Assembly (NCBI GenBank): GCA_036924835.1
Contig: JBAGRR010000001.1
Coordinates: forward strand, 124,001-188,000
DNA length: 64,000 bases
Direction: 5' to 3'
DNA from: Nitrobacteraceae bacterium AZCC 1564
Lineage (GTDB): Bacteria; Pseudomonadota; Alphaproteobacteria; Rhizobiales; Xanthobacteraceae
In this document: positions 18,328-29,830 of the stretch, one piece after another
Numbering within the stretch: the first letter of the stretch is position 1
How the letters are laid out: every line of letters starts with the position of its first letter
Notes under the pieces: generated by a model
Seen by the model: only the letters and a program-made list of their open reading frames with translations
What the model was told of the DNA's origin: nothing
Databases searched by the model: none
Program-made: the position numbers and the translations under genes

Positions 18328-18690
18328 ATGCAAACCGTCATTATCGTCATCCATCTCATGATTGTTGCCGCCTTGATCGGGGTGGTGCTGCTTCAGCGGT
18401 CCGAAGGCGGAGGACTTGGCATTGGCGGCGGTGGCGGCTTCATGTCGAGCCGCGGCACGACCAACCTGCTGACGCGAACAACGGCAATCCTGGCCGCCGG
18501 CTTCTTCGTGACGAGCCTTTTCTTGTCATGGTGGGCAAGCTACGAGCGCAAGCCTGTCTCGATCATCAATACCACCAGCCCGGCGCCAATCTCCCAACCA
18601 GGAACTCCACCGGCTCCGTCTGGCGGACTTCTGGATTCACTGAAGAAGCCTGAAGCGCCTGCTGCACCGCAGGCTCCGCAGTCGAAATAA
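18328..18690 (+). CDS. secG: Preprotein translocase subunit SecG
   Basis: Small Sec-channel subunit that assists SecA-driven export. 120 residues with two membrane helices (about 4-22 and 55-75), the family's GIGGGGGFMSSRGTTNLLTR linker and a Pro/Ala-rich cytoplasmic tail typical of alphaproteobacterial SecG. GGAAGG lies just upstream of the ATG at 18328. Located between tpiA and pyrG. Confidence 0.94.
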   Translation: MQTVIIVIHLMIVAALIGVVLLQRSEGGGLGIGGGGGFMSSRGTTNLLTRTTAILAAGFFVTSLFLSWWASYERKPVSIINTTSPAPISQPGTPPAPSGGLLDSLKKPEAPAAPQAPQSK

Positions 18691-18706
18691 CACCCATGCG
18701 GGATAA

Positions 18707-18790
18707 AGATTTGCAGATATGCAGCGAATGCTTATCTGCAAATCTCAAGGTGTTCTTCCAACTCATTGACTGACTTCACTTTTTGAAGTC
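18707..18790. promoter_or_regulatory. Two hairpins between secG and pyrG
   Basis: A perfect 13-bp stem (AGATTTGCAGATA at 18707-18719, complement at 18733-18745) with a 13-nt loop follows secG by 16 nt. A second stem (GACTTCA at 18772-18778, TGAAGTC at 18784-18790) with a T-rich loop lies 81 nt before pyrG. The first could terminate secG; the second lies in the pyrG leader. CTP-synthase genes in other bacteria are controlled by leader hairpins, but nothing here proves that mechanism. Confidence 0.45.
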
Positions 18791-18865
18791 ACCCACAGCG
18801 TGACGATTTGTCGACGTGCGCGTGGTGTTTGGTTTTGCGAATCGGTCCGGCGGCGGTAAAGGTAA

Positions 18866-20503
<1,638 letters not shown>

Positions 20504-20558
20504 GCGGTCGAATATTTAGTATGCTGCCGGTCGTTGGAACGACGCGATCGGATCGACC

Positions 20559-21371
20559 ATGAATCGCGACAGCAAATCTGAGACGGACACACCGCTGCGG
20601 CCGTGGGGTCAGCCTTCGGCTGATCAAGCGCAGCAGGTCGCTCACGAGGGGCTGCCAAGCGCAACCCGTTGGCGCCGTTTGTTCAACCGCAGTTCTCTGG
20701 TTTCCTTTCTTTTCGCGATTGCGATCATCGGCCTTTATGGCGGTCGCGCTTATCAGGACCTCTCGACACCGCAGGCCTGGGCCTATTGGAAGGACCTGTA
20801 TTTTTCCCACTCAATGACCGCCTCAGTCGTGACGGTTGATGGCCTCGGGCAATCAAATCGCGCGTTGGCGGTGAGGGGTGAAATTGGAGCCGCAACTGCC
20901 AGCCTGTTTCGCACGCAACTGGATGAGGCCAAGCTCGTCGCGGGTGACACTGTTATCTTTTCGTCGCCGGGCGGCCGGCTCGATCAGGCGCTCATCATGG
21001 GCGAGATTATCCGCTCCCGCGGGCTGAGGACGCTGGTCGGCTCGGTGAACTCCGAGGGGCGCCTGAAGCCCGCTTATTGCGCCAGCGCCTGCGTGCTGGC
21101 CTATGCGGGCGGAACAGTTCGTGCCCTGGTGCCAGGCTCCCGATTGGGCGTTCACCAGTTCACGGCGGAAGTGCCCAAGGAGGGCGCTCGCGATTGGGAT
21201 GGTGTCGCATACGCCCAGAAAACGTCGGGAATGATCCTCGAATACATGACCCGAATGGGCGTCTCGCCATCGATCCTGCAGCAGATGTCCGCGAGCAAAG
21301 AGATACACTGGCTCAGTGAAAAAGATGCGCTTGCTCTGAACCTTGTGACGAAGCGTTTTGGTTCAGGCTGA
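20559..21371 (+). CDS. Membrane-anchored ClpP-like (COG3904-type) periplasmic protein
   Basis: 270 residues. A hydrophilic 45-residue N-terminus is followed by one membrane helix (about 46-66) and an extracytoplasmic domain with the crotonase/ClpP signature: VIFSSPGGRLDQALIMGEII, then PAYCASACVLAYAGG, then PGSRLGVHQF. The serine in CASACVLAYAGG sits where ClpP-class proteases carry the nucleophile and the histidine of GVHQF is a candidate partner. The family (predicted periplasmic protein, COG3904) has no proven substrate. It runs toward the PAAR gene, which is on the other strand. Confidence 0.7.
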   Translation: MNRDSKSETDTPLRPWGQPSADQAQQVAHEGLPSATRWRRLFNRSSLVSFLFAIAIIGLYGGRAYQDLSTPQAWAYWKDLYFSHSMTASVVTVDGLGQSNRALAVRGEIGAATASLFRTQLDEAKLVAGDTVIFSSPGGRLDQALIMGEIIRSRGLRTLVGSVNSEGRLKPAYCASACVLAYAGGTVRALVPGSRLGVHQFTAEVPKEGARDWDGVAYAQKTSGMILEYMTRMGVSPSILQQMSASKEIHWLSEKDALALNLVTKRFGSG

Positions 21372-21386
21372 GGCGATCCAGTCTCG

Positions 21387-21719
21387 TTACCGGGGGCATC
21401 CAGATGTCTGATCGCCGCTGCGTGCGGCCGGCTTGCCATTGATGAACACGCCTCCGCCGCCGCCAATCACGACGCCGCCGCAGTTCGTCTTGTCGCTCGT
21501 GATCGCCGCCGGTTTGCCGTTGATGAAGACGTTCTTCGAGCCTTCGACGATGACGTTCCCACCTGTGGTCGTGTCGCCCTGACGCGCTGCAGGCTTTCCT
21601 CCAATCGATACGTTGTCGCTACCCTTCGTGATCACGCCTGGCGTGCCGGGACGTTCCTGGGCAGAGACGGGAAGTGACGTGGCAATCAGGGCGAAAAGCA
21701 GACCGGACAGCATTCGCAT
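21387..21719 (-). CDS. Exported PAAR-motif protein
   Basis: 110 residues: signal peptide (LLFALIATSLPVSA, cleavage after about residue 20) and a Gly/Lys-rich repeat domain with two exact PAAR motifs (GGKPAARQGD, NGKPAARSGD) and a third variant (NGKPAAITSD), plus two cysteines spaced for metal or disulfide use. PAAR proteins cap the type VI secretion spike, but those lack signal peptides and no type VI genes are visible here. The role of an exported stand-alone PAAR-like protein is unknown; it may be a periplasmic or surface beta-helix protein. Confidence 0.75.
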   Translation of the reverse strand: MRMLSGLLFALIATSLPVSAQERPGTPGVITKGSDNVSIGGKPAARQGDTTTGGNVIVEGSKNVFINGKPAAITSDKTNCGGVVIGGGGGVFINGKPAARSGDQTSGCPR

Positions 21720-21842
21720 GGAGGACTCTCCGCGGAGGGCCTGTTGATGCCGACGCTTGATCAGCCCACCGCGCGGCCACTATACCTCGGCCATCGAAAC
21801 TGGCATACGCCGTATCCGCCATAACAAAAAAGCAGGGGATCG

Positions 21843-22175
21843 ATGAGCAAGATTTACGAAATGCGGGTGTACCGCTGCGTCCCGGGACGTCTTCCAAACC
21901 TGCTCAATCGGTTCGAGACGATCACGCTGAACCTCTGGAAGAAGCACGGTATCCGACCGGCGGGCTTTTTTACCACCCTGATCGGCGAATCTAATCAGGA
22001 ACTGACCTATTTCCTTGAATGGGATTCGCTGGCCGAGCGCGAGCAGAAGTGGAACGCATTCCAGGCCGATCCGGCGTGGATCTCCGCCCGTGCGGAGAGC
22101 GAGAAGGACGGTCAGATTGTCGGCAACATCACCAGCCAGCTTCTTCAGCCGACTGCGTTCTCGTTGATGAAGTGA
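21843..22175 (+). CDS. NIPSNAP family protein
   Basis: 110 residues of a ferredoxin-like dimeric alpha/beta-barrel domain. The opening KIYEMRVYRCVPGRLPNLLNRFE and the central ELTYFLEWDSLAEREQKWNAF match NIPSNAP. Function in bacteria is not established; some relatives are in small-molecule catabolic operons. AGGGG lies 5 nt before the ATG. It is followed after 23 nt by the VOC gene on the same strand, so they probably form one transcript. Confidence 0.88.
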   Translation: MSKIYEMRVYRCVPGRLPNLLNRFETITLNLWKKHGIRPAGFFTTLIGESNQELTYFLEWDSLAEREQKWNAFQADPAWISARAESEKDGQIVGNITSQLLQPTAFSLMK

Positions 22176-22198
22176 AGGGCGCCTTGGCGCGTTGAACC

Positions 22199-23071
22199 AT
22201 GCCTCGCGGTCTTGATCATATTGTCCATGCCGTTCGCGATCTCGATGCAGCGGCGGAGTTCTACCGCCGTGCGGGCTTCAAGGTTGGCGCGCGCAACAAG
22301 CACCCCTGGGGTACGCACAATCACGTCGTCCAATTTCCCGGATTCTTTATCGAAATCCTGACAGTCGCTGAACCGGAGAAACTCGTTGGCGAGGGATTGC
22401 CGCAGATCTTCGGTGTGGCCAATCGCGATGCGATCGCGCGAGGCGACGGCTTTTCGATGCTTCTGCTGGAAAGCGTAGACTCCGAAGCTGATGTCGCGGA
22501 TTTCGAACGCGCTGGCATAAGCGCCTCTCCTTCATTGCCGTTTTCGCGAGAGGCGAGGTTGCCGGATGGCAGCACGGCGACAGTTGGGTTCTCTTTGGCT
22601 TTCGCGCGCGATGTGCTGTCGCCGCACACCGGGTTTGCCACCTGCCAGCAGCAAAACCCGTCGGCCTTCTGGAAGGCGGACTATCAGCAGCATCCTAACG
22701 GCGCGAGCGGCGTGCTGGGTGCTGTGCTGGTCGCGGAAAACCCCACTGACCACCACATTTTCCTCAATGGCTTTACCGGCGTGCGCGAGCTTCACTCAAG
22801 CTCGATGGGCGTCAGCGCGCCAACGCCGCGCGGCGATGTCGAAATCATTGAAGCAGTCGCGTTCCGGGATCAATTCGGGATCACGCCGAAGGCGGGTGGC
22901 GAGGGGGCATTGCTCAAGGCGCTGCGGTTGTCGGCTCCATCAATCGACGGAGTCGAGCAGCAACTTCGTAAAAGCGGCATTGTATCTCACCACCATATCG
23001 GGCGCCTGATCGTGCCTCCGGAGGCTGCCTTTGGCGCAACCCTGATATTCGAGCCTTCAACCAGTACTTGA
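22199..23071 (+). CDS. VOC (glyoxalase-like) superfamily protein
   Basis: 290 residues with two vicinal-oxygen-chelate modules. The first begins LDHIVHAVRDLDAAAEFYRRAGFKVG, the standard first strand and helix with a metal-ligand histidine, followed by the acid-bearing FFIEILTV. The second half carries HIFLNGFTGVRELHSSS and ends with HHHIGRL. This is the glyoxalase-like domain type of about 290 residues; the substrate is unknown. Probable operon with the NIPSNAP gene. Confidence 0.85.
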   Translation: MPRGLDHIVHAVRDLDAAAEFYRRAGFKVGARNKHPWGTHNHVVQFPGFFIEILTVAEPEKLVGEGLPQIFGVANRDAIARGDGFSMLLLESVDSEADVADFERAGISASPSLPFSREARLPDGSTATVGFSLAFARDVLSPHTGFATCQQQNPSAFWKADYQQHPNGASGVLGAVLVAENPTDHHIFLNGFTGVRELHSSSMGVSAPTPRGDVEIIEAVAFRDQFGITPKAGGEGALLKALRLSAPSIDGVEQQLRKSGIVSHHHIGRLIVPPEAAFGATLIFEPSTST

Positions 23072-23171
23072 TCCTGCATCGCCAGACCGGCATGGTCATG
23101 TGGCATTTGCTGTACGACGTTCATCGGAATCGCGGCCTTGTTCGCCGATTGCTTCAGACAAAGGATAAGCA

Positions 23172-24023
23172 TTGAACGCTAAGCTCTCAGCGGCATCGGT
23201 GGTGTCCGCAGGTTCAGTGAAATTTGGCAACGCGCTGCCGTTGGCGCTAATCGCTGGACCGTGTCAGCTGGAAAGCCGCGCGCACGCACTTGAAGTCGCT
23301 TCAGCCTTGAAAGAGATTGCCGCGCGTCTCAAGGTCGGGCTCGTCTACAAGACGTCGTTCGACAAGGCCAATCGCACCAGCGCGTCGGGCGCGCGCGGGA
23401 TTGGCCTTGACAAGGCACTTCCCATTTTCGCCGAGATCCGCTCAACGCTTGGGATGCCCGTGCTGACCGATGTGCATGAAGTCGAACAGTGCGCGCGCGT
23501 CGCGGAGGTGGTCGATATCCTGCAGATCCCTGCGTTCCTGTGCCGTCAGACCGATCTTCTGCTCGCTGCTGCGGCGACCAGCAAGATCGTGAACGTGAAG
23601 AAGGGGCAGTTTCTTGCGCCATGGGACATGGCCAATGTCGTGGGTAAGGTCACCGGCGGCGGCAATCCCAATGTGCTGGTGACCGAGCGCGGGGCCTCGT
23701 TCGGCTACAACACGCTGGTGTCGGACATGCGGGCGCTGCCCATCCTGGCGCGCACCACCGGCGCCCCGGTGATTTTCGACGCGACGCATTCGGTGCAGCA
23801 GCCTGGCGGCAAGGGAACGTCATCGGGCGGCGAACGAGAGTTCGTGCCGGTGCTGGCGCGGGCGGCTGTGGCGGTTGGTGTTGCGGGTGTGTTTATTGAG
23901 ACTCACCCCGATCCGGACAAGGCGCCGTCTGACGGACCTAACATGGTGCCGCTCAAGGACTTCGAGGCACTCGTCAAGAACCTGATGGCATTCGACGCCC
24001 TCGCAAAGGGCGATAGAAGCTGA
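23172..24023 (+). CDS. kdsA: 3-deoxy-8-phosphooctulonate (KDO-8-P) synthase
   Basis: Condenses phosphoenolpyruvate with arabinose 5-phosphate for the KDO of lipopolysaccharide. 283 residues with [37 protein letters not shown], the [13 protein letters not shown] lining and [11 protein letters not shown]. The start is TTG at 23172 with AAGGAT six nt upstream; no ATG lies in a position that keeps the full fold. Two GTG codons at 23199 and 23202 are alternatives but lack a comparable ribosome site. Position between pyrG and eno is typical for this group. Confidence 0.95.
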   Translation: MNAKLSAASVVSAGSVKFGNALPLALIAGPCQLESRAHALEVASALKEIAARLKVGLVYKTSFDKANRTSASGARGIGLDKALPIFAEIRSTLGMPVLTDVHEVEQCARVAEVVDILQIPAFLCRQTDLLLAAAATSKIVNVKKGQFLAPWDMANVVGKVTGGGNPNVLVTERGASFGYNTLVSDMRALPILARTTGAPVIFDATHSVQQPGGKGTSSGGEREFVPVLARAAVAVGVAGVFIETHPDPDKAPSDGPNMVPLKDFEALVKNLMAFDALAKGDRS

Positions 24024-24066
24024 TGATCCCATCGGGGGCAGCATTCAAGGAGCGATCGGACTCCTG

Positions 24067-25242
24067 ATGCTCCCGATCCTCAATGTGATCGCTGCAACGA
24101 CATTCGCAGCCGCGCTGTCATCGCGTTCGATGGAGCCGGTTTTGCCGATGGTGGCGAACGATCTCGGCGTGACAATCGCAACGGCTGCAAGTCTCTCGGC
24201 TGCTGTCGCTCTGACATTCGCAATCGTACAGCCCATCCTGGGAGCCGCAGCCGATATGTTCGGCAAACCGCGGCTGATGATCGCGTGTCTCGCAACGCTC
24301 GGCGCAGCCAATATCATTGGCGCGCTCGCCACGTCCTTCGAGATGCTGTTCCTGTCGCGAATCCTGTGCGGCATCGCCGCTGGCGGGACGTTTCCAATTG
24401 CGATGGGGCTGACGAGCGACCTTGTCCCGACGGCACATCGGCAGATTGCGCTAAGCCGGGTGCTTGCCGGCGCGATGACCGGAAATCTGCTCGGCTCTTC
24501 AGCCGCGGGGGTGATCGGCGATTTTCTCGGATGGCGCGGTGTTCTGACGGTGCTTGGCCTGCTGGTGATCGTCGCCTCGATTGCCGTCTGGATTGGATTT
24601 CGCCGTGGCGGCGTCTCCAGCCCAACACAGGCAGTGGATTTCAGCACGCTCAAGCACGGTTATCGGACGATCCTGAAGAATCCCAACGCGCGCGTCTGTT
24701 TCTCAGCGGTGTTCGTCGAGGGACTTTGCGTACTCGGCTTGTTTCCATTCATTGCTGCGTTTCTGTTCGAACTCGGCGAAACGCGTGCTTCGATCCCAGG
24801 TGTGGTGATCGCAGCGTTTGCTGTGGGTGGTCTGCTCTACACCATGACTGTGCCACGATTGCTGCCGCGTGTCGGCGTCCTGGGCTTGATGATCGGTGGC
24901 TCCGTCGCGGTTGGATTGCAGATTGTGGCCATCGCCTTCGGCCCGCGCTGGGAGGTGCAAGCGCTGTGCTTCCTGATCATGGGCTGGGGCTTCTACTGCC
25001 TGCACGGCTCGCTGCAGGTGTTTTCAAGCGATCTTGCGCCGGAAGCGCGTGCATCCGCGCTATCGCTGCACGCGTTCTCCTTCTTCATGGGGCAGGCGGT
25101 TGGCCCGATTATCTACGGCTTCGCGCTGTCGCGCGCTGGCAAGCTGCCGACGCTAATCGCGAGCGCGGCAATCATCATGGTGCTCGGGATCGTCGCCGCG
25201 CGCTTGCTCAATCGGAAATCGGCGAAGCCGGCGGGCATTTGA
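24067..25242 (+). CDS. Major facilitator superfamily transporter
   Basis: 391 residues, twelve hydrophobic segments, starting directly with a membrane helix. The A-motif region between helices 2 and 3 reads GAAADMFGKPRLM, as in drug:H+ antiporter-type carriers; FLSRILCGIAAGGTFPIAMGL is helix 4. Substrate not predictable. It follows kdsA by 43 nt in the same direction and converges on queF. Confidence 0.88.
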   Translation: MLPILNVIAATTFAAALSSRSMEPVLPMVANDLGVTIATAASLSAAVALTFAIVQPILGAAADMFGKPRLMIACLATLGAANIIGALATSFEMLFLSRILCGIAAGGTFPIAMGLTSDLVPTAHRQIALSRVLAGAMTGNLLGSSAAGVIGDFLGWRGVLTVLGLLVIVASIAVWIGFRRGGVSSPTQAVDFSTLKHGYRTILKNPNARVCFSAVFVEGLCVLGLFPFIAAFLFELGETRASIPGVVIAAFAVGGLLYTMTVPRLLPRVGVLGLMIGGSVAVGLQIVAIAFGPRWEVQALCFLIMGWGFYCLHGSLQVFSSDLAPEARASALSLHAFSFFMGQAVGPIIYGFALSRAGKLPTLIASAAIIMVLGIVAARLLNRKSAKPAGI

Positions 25243-25251
25243 GCTGACCGG

Positions 25252-25737
25252 TTAGCCCCGTCCGCGATATGGGGGAACGCCCTGATCGGGCACCCACACA
25301 TTCGCCGGCAGTTTTCCGGCCTGCCAGAACACGTCGATCGGCATGCCGCCGCGCGGATAGAAATATCCGCCTATACGCAGCCAGCGCGGCGCGAGCAGCT
25401 TCGTCAATCGCTTGCCGATGGAGACTGTGCAGTCCTCATGGAACGAGCCGACATTACGGAAACTGTTGAGGTAGAGCTTGAGCGACTTCGATTCGACCAG
25501 CCATTTGTTCGGCACGTAGTCGATCACCAGGATGGCGAAATCCGGCTGGCCGGTGACCGGGCAGATCGAGGTGAATTCCGGCATCGTGAAACGCGCGACG
25601 TAGTTTGTGTCCGAATGCGGATTTGGCACGCGGTCCAGTTGTGCGCGATCCGGCGAGCTCGGCGCTTCCACCTGCTGACCAAGTTGCAAAGATGTTTTTG
25701 CTGACGCGGCGGGGCGCCTGCGAGGCTTTCGTGACAT
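25252..25737 (-). CDS. queF: NADPH-dependent 7-cyano-7-deazaguanine reductase QueF
   Basis: Reduces preQ0 to preQ1 for queuosine in tRNA. 161 residues of the unimodular (YkvM-type) T-fold enzyme: catalytic cysteine in [13 protein letters not shown], the family signature [14 protein letters not shown], and HEDC. A basic, low-complexity N-terminus of about 20 residues precedes the fold. It is divergent from eno; the shared upstream region contains one palindromic repeat element. No preQ1 riboswitch was recognised. Confidence 0.95.
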   Translation of the reverse strand: MSRKPRRRPAASAKTSLQLGQQVEAPSSPDRAQLDRVPNPHSDTNYVARFTMPEFTSICPVTGQPDFAILVIDYVPNKWLVESKSLKLYLNSFRNVGSFHEDCTVSIGKRLTKLLAPRWLRIGGYFYPRGGMPIDVFWQAGKLPANVWVPDQGVPPYRGRG

Positions 25738-25790
25738 GGGTTTCTCCGTTGGGGCTTCTGATAACCAATCCAGGGTGGAACGTCACCGGT

Positions 25791-25866
25791 CTAGTGTCCC
25801 GGTTCGAACGTTCGCATCACCTCGCAGCACTCTCGTTTGCTACGAACGTCAAATCCGGCGCGCTAG
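25791..25866. repeat. Palindromic repeat element, solo diverged copy
   Basis: 76 bp bounded by CTAGTGTCCC and GCGCGCTAG. The arms around AACGTTCG (left) and CGAACGT (right) pair imperfectly: about 18 of 26 arm positions match. It clearly belongs with the palindromes at 27214, 46411 and 55042 (shared CTAGTGTCC end and ACGTTCG stem) but is decayed and lacks the one-sided bulge. Lies between the divergent queF and eno genes, 72 nt before the eno start. Confidence 0.7.
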
Positions 25867-27288
<1,422 letters not shown>

Positions 27289-27301
27289 CAAGAATATGAA
27301 T

Positions 27302-27380
27302 CCAGTGCGGTTTTGGATCTGACGTTCGTATGATGGACTAGCGGTTAGTGCCGATACGAACGTCAGATCCACCGCACTGG
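27302..27380 (+). repeat. Palindromic repeat element, hairpin II of a composite
   Basis: 79 bp, 13 nt (CAAGAATATGAAT) after hairpin I. Left arm CCAGTGCGG, a TTT bulge, then GGATCTGACGTTCGTAT; right arm is the perfect complement without the bulge, ending CCGCACTGG. The loop carries GCGGTTAG. The end sequences CCAG/CTGG pair with each other, so they are part of the palindrome, not a duplicated target. An inverted copy lies at 46317-46398. Confidence 0.92.
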
Positions 27381-27399
27381 CGTAAAACTTCATTTTGGC

Positions 27400-27421
27400 G
27401 CGGGGCATGTGCTTGCCCCGC
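27400..27421 (+). other. GC-rich hairpin upstream of the CoA-transferase gene
   Basis: Perfect 8-bp stem GCGGGGCA (27400-27407) and TGCCCCGC (27414-27421) with a 6-nt loop, between the repeat pair and the start of the CaiB-type gene at 27480. It could end transcription coming from eno; no T-run follows. Confidence 0.4.
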
Positions 27422-27479
27422 CGATGCTTCGCGGCTTGACTGCCCGTAAACGGAATCAATCCGGACGGGAGCGAAGCGA

Positions 27480-28604
27480 ATGAACGGGCCACTCAAGGGC
27501 ATCAGGGTCATCGAGATCGGGCAGGCGCTGGCCGGCCCATTGGCCGGTGCGATCCTGGCCGACATGGGCGCCGACGTCATCAAGGTCGAGAAGCCCGATG
27601 GCGGCGACGATGCGCGCGGGTGGGGACCGCCTTTCATCGAAGAAGCATCGATCATGTTTCATGTCACCAACCGCAACAAGCGGTCGGTGACTCTCGATAT
27701 GAAAAGCACAGACGGCGTCGCGAAGCTGAAGGACCTCGTGCGCGATGCCGATATCCTGATCCAGAATCTGCGCTCGGGCGTCGTGAGCGATCTCGGCATC
27801 GGTCCCGAGGACATGGCCGCGATCAACCCACGCCTGATCTATTGCTCGATCTGGGCGTTCGGTCCGAGCGGTCCGCTCTCGAAAGCGCCTGGCTTCGATC
27901 CGTTGCTGCAGGCTTACAGTGGCGTGATGATGCAGACGGGTCGCCACGGTGATCCGCCGACATTCTGTGCGCCTGCCATCAACGACAAGGCCACCGCGCA
28001 ATGGTGCGTGATCGGGGCGCTCGCCGCGCTTCAGCAGCGGCATGTCACCGGCAAGGGATGTGTGATCGACACCTCGCTGCTCGATAGTGCTGCGTCGTGG
28101 GTGGATACGTCGCTGGCGACCTATCACGTCACGCAGGAGCTCTCTCCAAGGAGTGGCACGGCGGCGTCCGCCATCGTGCCTTATCAGGTGTTCGAAACCG
28201 CCGACAGCCCGATGGTGATTGCGGCTGGTTACGATCGGCTGTTTCACAAATGCGCGGCGGTCCTGGGCTATCCCGAATGGGCGACCGATCCGCGTTTCGT
28301 GCGAGGACGTGACCGGTTTCTCAACCGTGACGTGCTGATCGATCTCATGGCGGCCGTATTGCGCACCAAGCGCCGTGCCGAATGGATCTCGGCATTCGAG
28401 GCGGAGGGTGTGCCTTGCAGTCCGGTCAACACGATCGTCGAATTGTCACAAACCGAGCAGTTCAAGGCCGTTGATCTTGTTCGGACACTGCCCGGCAGCG
28501 GCCTGCCGGTGATCGGATTGCCGATTTCATTCGATGGCGAACGTCCGCATCCGCATTCCGGTGCACCAAAACTCGGCGAGCACAATGATGAGTTATTGGG
28601 TTGA
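27480..28604 (+). CDS. CaiB/BaiF family (family III) CoA-transferase
   Basis: Moves CoA between organic acids. 374 residues with the family III opening GPLKGIRVIEIGQALAGPLAGAILADMGADVIKVE, the nucleotide-binding FMVTNRNKRSVTLD-type segment (here FHVTNRNKRSVTLD), the conserved aspartate block after DLRSGV-like LIQNLRSGVVSDLGI, and FEAEGVPCSPVNTI near the C-terminus. The substrate pair cannot be inferred. Stand-alone gene between eno and a flavin reductase. Confidence 0.93.
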   Translation: MNGPLKGIRVIEIGQALAGPLAGAILADMGADVIKVEKPDGGDDARGWGPPFIEEASIMFHVTNRNKRSVTLDMKSTDGVAKLKDLVRDADILIQNLRSGVVSDLGIGPEDMAAINPRLIYCSIWAFGPSGPLSKAPGFDPLLQAYSGVMMQTGRHGDPPTFCAPAINDKATAQWCVIGALAALQQRHVTGKGCVIDTSLLDSAASWVDTSLATYHVTQELSPRSGTAASAIVPYQVFETADSPMVIAAGYDRLFHKCAAVLGYPEWATDPRFVRGRDRFLNRDVLIDLMAAVLRTKRRAEWISAFEAEGVPCSPVNTIVELSQTEQFKAVDLVRTLPGSGLPVIGLPISFDGERPHPHSGAPKLGEHNDELLG

Positions 28605-28748
28605 TGATGTGATCACGGATCGCAACTCACGAAAATAATACACAAATGCACGATGCTAATGGAATCCATGAATTGAATGCACTTGCATCTTTTCGAGGGC
28701 GGGCATAATTGCGGGCGATCATTTATCCGTCCCTGAAAGGATCGTTTC

Positions 28749-29300
28749 GTGGCCCACACCGTCTCCGTCATCGTCGGCAGCCTTCGCAAAGAATCGTATT
28801 CGCTCAAAATCGCCAATGCGCTTACGAAGCTAGCTCCGGCGTCGCTCAAGCTCAACGTGGTGACGCTTCATGGGTTGTCGTTCTTCAACCAGGATCTCGA
28901 AGCCAATCCGCCGGCGGATTGGCTGGCGTTCCGGGAAACACTTCAGAAGTCTGACGCTGTTCTGTTCGTGACGCCAGAATACAACCGCTCCATCCCCGGC
29001 GTGCTGAAGAACGCGATCGATGTGGGCTCGCGTCCGTACGGCAAGAGCTCGTTCAACGGCCGCCCAGCCGGCATCATCAGCAATTCGCCAGGTCCGCTCG
29101 GCGGCGTCTCTGCAGCGATGAGCCTGAAGCAACTCCTTCCGGGCTATACCGGCCCAATCATGCAGCAACCGGAGACGTACCTCACCGCGGTTGGTGATGC
29201 GTTCGATGACAAGGGCAACCTGACAAAGGAAGCGCTCGAGAAGGTACTGAAGCAGTACATCGATGCGTTCGCGGTCTGGGTCGAACAGCACAAGAAATAA
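28749..29300 (+). CDS. NADPH-dependent FMN reductase (ChrR/YieF type)
   Basis: 183-residue flavodoxin-like quinone or chromate reductase. FMN phosphate-binding segment VGSLRKESYSLKIANAL near the N-terminus, and the family signature PEYNRSIPGVLKNAIDVGSRP in the middle. Likely a cytoplasmic two-electron quinone reductase protecting against oxidative stress. Start is GTG at 28749 with AAGGA 8 nt upstream. Confidence 0.92.
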   Translation: MAHTVSVIVGSLRKESYSLKIANALTKLAPASLKLNVVTLHGLSFFNQDLEANPPADWLAFRETLQKSDAVLFVTPEYNRSIPGVLKNAIDVGSRPYGKSSFNGRPAGIISNSPGPLGGVSAAMSLKQLLPGYTGPIMQQPETYLTAVGDAFDDKGNLTKEALEKVLKQYIDAFAVWVEQHKK

Positions 29301-29358
29301 TTCTCGATGATGACAGCCTGGTTAGCATTCGATTAACCGGGCTGTCGCACCATTCGGA

Positions 29359-29676
29359 ATGGTCTCACGCTCCCGACTTAAAGCTATTATGACCGGCCTC
29401 GCGTTGTACGCGATTGCTGCCGCACTGATTGCCTATTTCGGCGTCAATGCGTACACGGGCAAGTACGGCCTGAACGCGCAGCAAGAACTCGATCACGAAA
29501 TTGTGGCGCTCACGGCAGAGCTCGCGCGGCTGAAGGCGGAGCGAACAGCAGCCGAACAGCGAGTGTCATCCCTTCGTTCAGACCGAGTCGATCCGGACAT
29601 GCTCGATGAGCGTGCGCGCTATCAACTCGATTATGCACACCCGCGTGATCTGGTGCGCATGATTACGCCGAACTGA
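29359..29676 (+). CDS. ftsB: FtsB/DivIC-family septum formation initiator
   Basis: 105 residues: one membrane helix (about 8-27) followed by a leucine-rich coiled coil (LDHEIVALTAELARLKAERTA...) and the C-terminal DERARYQLDYAHPRDLVR that marks this family. In the divisome FtsB bridges FtsL and FtsQ. Its position immediately upstream of pdhA is, from memory, conserved in related alphaproteobacteria. Confidence 0.88.
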   Translation: MVSRSRLKAIMTGLALYAIAAALIAYFGVNAYTGKYGLNAQQELDHEIVALTAELARLKAERTAAEQRVSSLRSDRVDPDMLDERARYQLDYAHPRDLVRMITPN

Positions 29677-29830
29677 GTTTCAAATTTCAAAAAACATCGC
29701 ATTTGGATTTTAAAATTGCGCTCGCTGCATTGCGTCATAAGCGCGAGATTTGGTAGCGCACGCAATGCTTTCATGGCGATGTGAGTTGGAGTAGAGAGGA
29801 TTGATATCCGCTCTCTCACTCGGACCCATC

